A stretch of 64,000 nucleotides of DNA from Pseudeuparius sepicola (Eukaryota; Arthropoda; Insecta; Coleoptera; Anthribidae): NCBI GenBank assembly GCA_963920635.1, contig OY987299.1, positions 68,802,692-68,866,691 on the forward strand, read 5' to 3'. This document shows, one piece after another, positions 57,060 to 64,000 of this stretch. A program made the translations under genes and the position numbers. Under the pieces are notes generated by a model, which saw only the letters and a list, made by a program, of their open reading frames with translations, had not been told where the DNA came from and did not search any database. Every line of letters begins with the position of its first letter. Position 1 is the first letter of the stretch.

Positions 57060-59329
57060 CTTGTTTTTAAGATAGTTTGGTTCTTTTCAATAATCGATAA
57101 TTAGTCATTTTATAACTTCAAAATTAAAAAGTGTCTAGTTCTTAAAATGTAATTTTATCAAACTTATGTGGTAATTTGATGATGGCCATGTTCAGAATGA
57201 AAGACTGAGTAGAAAAGAGAAGTTACCGACAGCTATTTTGGTTTTTATCAGCCTCAATAATTTCCATATTATAAATAATATTCCAAAAACTAGTTCAACC
57301 AAACATTTAGTATGCAACTACAAGGGCAAATTGTAAATATATTTTAGAAGTTGGGGCTACTATTTGCAGTGCTTTAGGACAATAAGGAACCCACAAAATC
57401 TGGTCATTTGTTCTCCCCAAATAGAAATAAACTATTATACACCAAAGGGAAAGTACTACGTCAATAACAGGAATTGTCACTGTGTAACTTTAAAACAATT
57501 TTACTTGTCAATTAGTTACAGGGACTCTTTAAAATAAAGGGACCCAGCATGTCACAGTCTATTACATAGGAAAAGTGAAGCCTTGAGGGGAAGTTTGTTT
57601 TCTGTAGACTCCAAGGAGACCACAAGGGGGCTGGTACAAGGTTATGTTATATGTCAGTGTCCAATTGCCATCAGGTTTTATGTGACATGCCAGTGCCATA
57701 GATTCTAAAGGAGGCAAAATATTTCCCATCAAAATTCACAATTTTTAAGTTTTCTAACTTCCAGATACTCAGATGTGTCAATTAAAGGTAATCCGCCTGT
57801 AGTACTGTAGTAGTCCCAATAATTGCAACTAAATTTTTCCCGTATCACCTTTAGTCCTACAATTCCCATTACGTGGGCATTACGTATAAGAGTTTAAAAC
57901 CAAAATCGTATTTCGTACATTTTAAATTATTAAGCAGGTAGCTTCAGTCGTCTTTTTAAAAAGACTTTTAATCTACGACTACAATTTTTATTTTAAGTTT
58001 GTGAGGTACCTTGGGAGATAAATAAAATTACAAATATTTTATAATGAACACCGAGAAAAACCACATGATTAGAATTACTAGACCTAATCTTATTAGTCAA
58101 TCCCGAAATCTGTGAAAGTTCTTTGGGTAGATACATTCAACAAGGGAAGAAAGTTCAAGTATACACATATTACCAACCTGGTAACAAGGTGCAATAGCGA
58201 CAAATTCTTAAATAAGCAAAATCGGCACTGACACTTACCATACTTATTACTTAAATTCGTGGAAATAATTTCTGGAAACCAATTTCAACTATAAAATAAA
58301 TTTGGTTCATTTGACAGTTGCCACATTCTGCACTTGTAGAAACCATTATTAATTTTTACCAACAATCAAAGAACCTGTTATTTTCATAGATTCTCCAATA
58401 AAGTGGCATACTTGGCATCACTGATACTATTAGAATGAGGAAAGAATAGGCCTCACTTTGGAAAGTATAATGCTGAGTCCCCTTACTTTAAAGAGTCCCT
58501 GATTAGTTCAGACATTTCCCAGTTTGCATAAGCAGAGGGCCTCTGTATGACATGAAAATTGGCAGGTATTCATTATAACAGAGGTTCTTTCTCTTGGTCT
58601 GCCGTGGATCATATTTTCCATGTAAAAAGCATTTAGTGAAACAGGCAATATATTTGTTTCTACCACTTCCTAGTAACAGGATGTGTCAACCTTTGACATT
58701 CAGGTTAATGCCAACAACCGTAATTTTCCACAAGTGTAGGTAGGTAATGGAACACATTGTTTTTAGGAATGCAAACCCTTATCATTGAAAAAGCAGTATG
58801 GCATGTATACTGATCTGGCAGTGCTAAAGGTGTCGTCCATGTGTAATAATATATCCATAATAAGAAATCAAATAAGCATAAGAGAAATGGGTATGAAGGT
58901 GACGTTGCCACTATTTCCTAACGCAATTGAAGTGGTTCAACCCATCATGGTGGACGGGCACTAACCGCAAGTGAGTTCTCCCTACTAATCAATTAGGTGG
59001 GGAATCCCTCAGGGGAGGCGTCGCGCTGCCTCTACTATCCAATTTGCCCATGCTTCACCCCACCACATCCCACTACTTCATTCCCTGATTATAATATTTT
59101 ATTATAATCGCATCCCATTTGCTATTCGCTCATGCCCCTTCCTACCCTGGTTGCTAGTTTTATTGCTCTCAATGCCGCATTTATACCTAGCCCTTTTCTA
59201 CTTACTAGATTTCTCATTATGGATATATTCTTATACATTGTTTGCCAGACGACACCTTTATAAGTACCTTTATTACTACCAGATCATATATTATTAAGTA
59301 CTAGTAGCGAGTATACAAAACGGTTGGTC
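57060..59329. other. No gene recognised
   Basis: About 2.3 kb without a recognisable gene or clear repeat. Somewhat less repetitive than the neighbouring DNA, so it may be unique intergenic or intronic sequence. Confidence 0.4.
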
Positions 59330-59925
59330 TGTCGTGCCACATTTAGCCACAAGTTACACATATTTAATTATTTATGAACTAATTTTTTTCAAGCGTCAAA
59401 GAAAAGTGGAGCATAGGAAAAAATTAACGACGGAGTAATCCAGCTGACAGGAGAAAGCACCAGACTAAAAAGCCGTTGGTCGGTTGATTCAAATCCCACA
59501 CAAAGTGAAACTTTTTTTTTTATTTCTTTATAATCACTGCATTCTACCTCTTCTATTTCGTTATTGATGATCATTTTTAGTAATTGAACAATGACAATAA
59601 TGAATAATATTACTCAAAATCCACTAAAAAATATTTACTTGATAACTTAGAGAGGCACTATGCAGCTTCATTATAATCACTATTCAATTACTAAAAATGA
59701 TAATCGGTAATGAAATTGAAGAGGCAGAATGCCACCATAAAAAATAAAAAAGTTGCGCTTTGTATGAGATTTGAACCACCGGACCAATAAATTTGTAGCT
59801 TTATCTCGACAGTTACACTCTCCGTTGGTTTTTTCTGTATGCCACTTTTCATTGTTGCTTGAATAAATTGAGCTTATAAACAAATTAAATATGTGTAACT
59901 TCTGACTAAAGCCAGAGTGACTGAC
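59330..59925. mobile_element. Head-to-head pair of tRNA-derived SINE copies
   Basis: Copy A (plus, about 59345-59590) and copy B (minus, about 59672-59925) share AAAAGTGG.GCATA.GRAAAAA. Each has an internal promoter-like B box (A: TTCAAATCCC at 59488-59497; B: GGTTCAAATCTC, complement of 59766-59777). They share a tail with GCATTCTRCCTCTTC and CATTTTTAGTAATTGAA. A-box-like sequence precedes each B box by about 50 bp. This is the layout of RNA polymerase III-driven SINEs. Outer flanks (AGTTACACATATTTAATT) also match, so the 5' part extends beyond the tRNA-like head. Confidence 0.65.
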
Positions 59926-60732
59926 ACTCTCACTACTACCTCACACTTAAAAATACATATACATGTCACACTTCACTTTTAATAGTAATGGTTTGCATCG
60001 CGAGCTCTTAGAATACTCTCAATCATTAGAAAATATCCGTAAGATTCAATTACTCAAGGACTTGTGTTATATTATTTTTATTTCAAACAAATTAATAGGT
60101 ACCTACCCCCTACCCGTGTCCTTAATATTATGTTGCAGATTAAGAAAATTAAACTGAAGACCACAGTAATCCAAATGCAGCCTGTAGATAGGGGGACATC
60201 ACTAGGACTTGAACCCTATATAGGGTTATCCGAACTTTGACGGTTTGGAAGTTATTTGAACTTTTACGATTTTCCGACAACTTCGTACTTCTCCAAACAA
60301 AGATCACTATTTTAACTAATGAAATGATTGAGTTCAGCATTGGTCCAAGCATAATCTGATGCCGTAGATATGTGACCTAAATTAATTTATTTAGTTATTG
60401 CAGATATGTAATTTTTATTTTTGATAAAAGTGCAATTGTTTAACAAAAATTAAGATTCAAAACAAAATTGTAGAAAGTTGGGTTGTCTTATTAACGCGAC
60501 TGTAAGCCTAAAAACTACCTTGAGGAAGGGTTAATCTACAGCAAAAAACTAAATGTACAATGCCTACAGTAAAAGTTTGTTAAATGGTTGTGAAAAATTC
60601 GGTTAATTGAAATTCAGTAAAATTGAAGGGGGTTATGAAAAAATAACAAGACAGCATTATTTATATATCATTTCTTACAACGAATTTTCAAATGTTCTGC
60701 CCCGGGGATTTTTCCTATTTCCCGAACATAAA
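59926..60732. other. No gene recognised
   Basis: AT-rich sequence between the SINE pair and the next foldback element. No feature. Confidence 0.4.
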
Positions 60733-61899
60733 CAGAGTGAGTCAGAATGTACAGTAAATACTTTAAAGGGGTGTTCGGCAGATGGTTTTAAGGGGGGTCT
60801 TTCATATTTGGCTTTCCTATAAATTATTTATATTTATTATTATGGGTATATAAATGTGGCTAATGGGCTTTCCTTGCCAAGTTATTCGGGTCTACAGGGT
60901 GACCCATAAGTATTTTTTTATTTATATCTCAATAACGGCGCTACTTAAAAATTTGAAATTTGGTATGTGTTATCTACTTACTGGAAGATGCCTTAGGGTA
61001 GTTTATTCATTTATACAGTGCCCTAAAAAAGGGTACAAACTAACAAGCCCTATTAATTTTTGTGCGCAAACTTTTTGAGGTTATCTTTTTGGTCTTGCAG
61101 GTCCATCATTTCAGTGTATCTTTTCATTTTGCAACAAAAGTGTACTCTTGTTTCATAACGATAAAATCAACCATTTGCGTTGAAATTGGGAAAACGTGCC
61201 CCAAAACACCTGTTAACTTCAACATTCGAAACATTACAATTTTTACCTACCACTTTCAAACTGTACCAATTAAACTGAGAAAAAAATTCCTATGAACAAT
61301 GTACCAAAACTTATTAGCTTTCAAAATGGAAAGGATTGAATTTAACAAAATTTGAACACCCTATTTCAAGAAAACCAATGCTGTTTTGACCTATGTCCAA
61401 TTGATATTTTTTTCCTTATTTTGAATGTACAATCGATCTGTAACGTTTGAAAGCGGTAGGTAAAAATTTTATGTTTCGAATGTTGAAGTTAACAGGTGTT
61501 TTGGGGTACGTTTTGCCAATTTCAACGCAAACGGTTGATCTTATCGTTATGAAACAAGAGTACACTTTTGTTGCAAAATGAAAAGCTACACAGAAATGAT
61601 GGACCTGCAAGACAAAAAAGATAACCTCAAAAAAGTTTGAGCAAAAGAATTAATAGGGGTTGTTAGTTTTTACCCTTTTTTAGGGAACTGTGTAAATGAA
61701 TAAACTACCCTAAGGCGTCTTCCAGTAAGTAGCTAACACATACCAAATTTCAAATTTATAAGTAGCGCCGTTATTGAGATACTCGAATAACTTGGCAAGG
61801 AAAGCCCAAATCGAAAAATTTTATATGAAAGACCCTCCTTAAAACCACCTGCCGAACACCCGTTTGAAGTATTTACTATACATTCTGACTCACCCTGGA
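60733..61899. mobile_element. Foldback element, about 450-bp arms
   Basis: 60733-61270 and 61430-61899 are inverted. Shared parts include GTGAGTCAGAATGTA, TAAATACTT, GTGTTCGGCAG, GGGCTTTCCTTGCCAAG, TCAATAACGGCGCTACTTA and CATTTTGCAACAAAAGTG. The left arm is interrupted by about 100 bp with an ACAGGGTGACCCATAAG end, another MITE. Mirrored small frames inside (61062-61295 plus, 61610-61416 minus) are arm sequence, not confirmed genes. Confidence 0.75.
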
Positions 61900-63542
61900 G
61901 ATTAAATGCAGAAAATGGCACCTAGATATCTCGATTTGTTTGCGTTTTTCATGCCTATTTTTGTTTTTGAACATTCTCAATTTCGTTAAAATCATTTTTT
62001 ATTTATTTTTACGTAGAATTCATTGGGTGACATTTTTAAAGAAAAAAATGCCTGTGGTCCAAATTTGAGAAAGTTGCTATTTTTTTTAAACCGCTGCCCA
62101 AAGAAAATATCTTTCTACACCAGTGTATTCTACATAAAGAAAAAAAAATGTTTTGTCAAAATTTAAAATATTCACAAACAAAAAAGTTATGGCACATTGA
62201 ATAAACCAGAAAAATAAAACTGCCATGTATTGATTAAACTAATCGAGATGCGATTTGTGGCATTCAGTTCAGCTCAAAATCGAGCTCTAGACACCCCTAC
62301 TTTTTTGTCTATCTCTTTGAGAAACAGGAGAAACCACCCAAAAGCATCCAATTTGGCACACCCTGTACTATTTCGGTCAATTGAAAATTTGTTGTAACAA
62401 ACGATATAATTTCAGTTAACTGATTTTTTTCACCGTAATATACTTTTCAACACTAACTAAAGTTAACAAACTTTTAGGGTAGACACTGTACATTTAGTTT
62501 TTTTAGTGTAGGTTGACATTTTCCAAAGGTAGTTTCTAGGCATGGGCGTCGTTTGGGGGGGGGGGAAGGTGGGGCATTTGCCCCCCTGGAAGTTTACACA
62601 AATACATTTTTGCCTACTATACCTTGTCTATAATAATTCTATATTCTATTCAGCTTTTAGCTATTACCTCTTACTATAGAGCCTCTAATCTATATTATGT
62701 GTTCCTAGCATAACATACAGCAGATTAAGCTTGTTGCCATCTAACGGCATTATTACATAATAATAATTATATTTGCTATTTTGAACTGGCTGTGTTCAAA
62801 TAACTTTTAAACCGTCAAACTTTGGAATTGGATAAGCCAATATAGGGTTCAAGGTCATCCTAGTGCAGAGGCTTCATTTCAACTACTGATTCTGGGACAT
62901 CCTGTATAATATAATACAATGATGTTCTATAGTTCATGTAGACAAACTTTTACACTTTGTAGAAAAGGTAATTTTAAAACAAAAAGTTCATATAAACATG
63001 GGTGTATAAACCAATACCTTTCAAGATACAGATCATTTAAGAAAATTAATTATTTTCAATTTTATTTTTTTGCCTGGAACAAAAAGATATATCGAGTTAT
63101 ATAGTAATAGAAAAGGTCTTCAAAGACCACACAGGTACATGGAAGAACTGCCCATTTAGATTCACCAGTGGCATGCATAACAAAAAGTAGGAAAATATTT
63201 ATTAAACAAACCATCTGGCTAATTTTGGGATACACTCGTGTTTATAGGAACTTTTCATTCTAAAATGACATTTCTACAAACCATCAAAAGTTTGTCAACA
63301 AAACAATATTATTAGACCTGCCACAATATGCTGTCCCACCTTGGTTAAATTGAATATCTGTCAATTTTCGTATCAAACAGGACTTCTAGCACAAACCACT
63401 ATTCTACGGTAACTCTACGTAACATGGCTCCTGTGTTTACCCTAACCAAAGTACACTTTAAATTTACACAGGCAAAATAAATAAATCCTCACTGCACTGA
63501 CACATGTTGAAAATTGTAAGATTTTGTTCCAAACACCTCTCA
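61900..63542. other. No gene recognised
   Basis: AT-rich DNA with a G13 run and CATTTGCCCCCCTGG near 62556-62592, a repeat-like edge. No gene. Confidence 0.4.
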
Positions 63543-63756
63543 TTAATGTATGAGAACATTTTTAGAGTCCGAAGCTGCTGCCTGCCTTGTGGGACTTAAC
63601 AATTCCTGTCGGTCCCTCTCTCTCTCCCGTCCAGGCCTAAATGCTTCCAGCAGGGCTTGTACTCTTTCTTCAGAGGGTTCCCATTTTTGGTGGCCAGCTG
63701 TATTTTGAAGCCACACTATCACAGTTCCATGTGCTGATCGAATGTTCAATTCAGAC
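63543..63756 (-). CDS. Candidate terminal exon (minus strand)
   Basis: On the minus strand a pyrimidine-containing TTTTAACTTCAG acceptor at about 63768-63757 opens into a frame of about 70 codons ending at 63543. It reads [36 protein letters not shown] and an Arg/Glu-rich [12 protein letters not shown]. The G/C content and mixed composition are unlike the AT-rich surroundings, which favours a real host exon whose upstream exons lie beyond the window or were not seen. No family was recognised. Confidence 0.38.
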
Positions 63757-64000
63757 CTGAAGTTAAAAGTTGAAGCCGGTATTTTTTGAGCATCTTTGAG
63801 TGGATTATAAATTTATTGTAATATACAGGATGTTCAGAAAATTCATATAAATGAAAAACTGTTCAAGGTTGAAATATACCGTAATTTAAAATTACTCTTC
63901 CTAAGCAAGGAAAAACATTGATCTTTAAATTATTTCACTTTTAGCAAATTTGAACCATTTTTAGGGAGTTGTTTGATTGATGTATGTTTGTAATTTTAAT
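63757..64000. other. Window end, no gene recognised
   Basis: Contains an ACAGGATGTTCAGAAAATTC word (about 63826), similar to the TACAGGGTGTTC ends of the foldback MITEs, probably the start of another one cut by the window edge. Confidence 0.4.

Noticed and set aside
1..64000. CRISPR arrays, rRNA genes, bacterial operons
   Set aside because: No regularly spaced identical repeats with unique spacers and no rRNA-like sequence; introns, TTAA MITEs and LINE/SINE remnants indicate an animal genome.

Overview
The window is AT-rich, intron-containing eukaryotic DNA packed with transposable elements. FLYWCH/MULE, Penelope-like and non-LTR remnants, tRNA-headed SINE copies and very many foldback MITEs ending in TATACAGGGTG-like termini point to an insect, probably hemipteran; the species call is inference. 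No bacterial-type operons, CRISPR arrays, rRNA or intact tRNA genes were seen, and no complete host gene could be recognised.

The centrepiece is a 16.2-kb palindromic element at 18278-34459. It has two near-identical inverted arms of about 5.63 kb (18278-23912 and 28829-34459) around a 4.9-kb unique centre. It starts with AG, ends with CT, and is flanked by a 6-bp direct repeat, CACGCA (18272-18277 and 34460-34465). It sits inside a piggyBac-like TTAA MITE, and two other copies of that MITE in the window (38407-38848 and 54444-54884) show the uninterrupted site. Six-bp duplications and AG...CT ends are the hallmark of Polinton/Maverick elements, yet no polymerase B, integrase, packaging ATPase, protease or capsid gene was seen. 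Each arm carries an inward-facing promoter, a 102-codon gene and a 40-codon gene overlapping it by ATGA, a long hairpin, reiterated motifs and a CpG-rich island. The centre holds a GNAT acetyltransferase-like gene behind a duplicated TATA box, a TGA-interrupted frame, a DEAD-box helicase fragment and a two-exon coiled-coil gene. I consider this a giant non-autonomous or strongly divergent Polinton-like element.

Layout. 0-12 kb: mostly gene-free, with two small MITEs, a Penelope-like fragment (minus strand, about 5 kb) and diverged repeats. 12.5-16 kb: inverted repeats, and a 1.7-kb FLYWCH/MULE transposon nested in a MITE. 16.3-18.05 kb: a direct copy of 52.8-54.6 kb, with its break inside the TTAA MITE. 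18.3-34.5 kb: the palindromic element. 34.5-38.9 kb: a Ulp1-like protease fragment, two broken non-LTR reverse transcriptases and a TTAA MITE. 39-63 kb: a chain of foldback elements, tandem repeats and an inverted SINE pair, with only weak candidate host exons (about 55.5, 57.0 and 63.6 kb).

All calls come from reading the sequence by eye. Identities are approximate, and no database search was possible.
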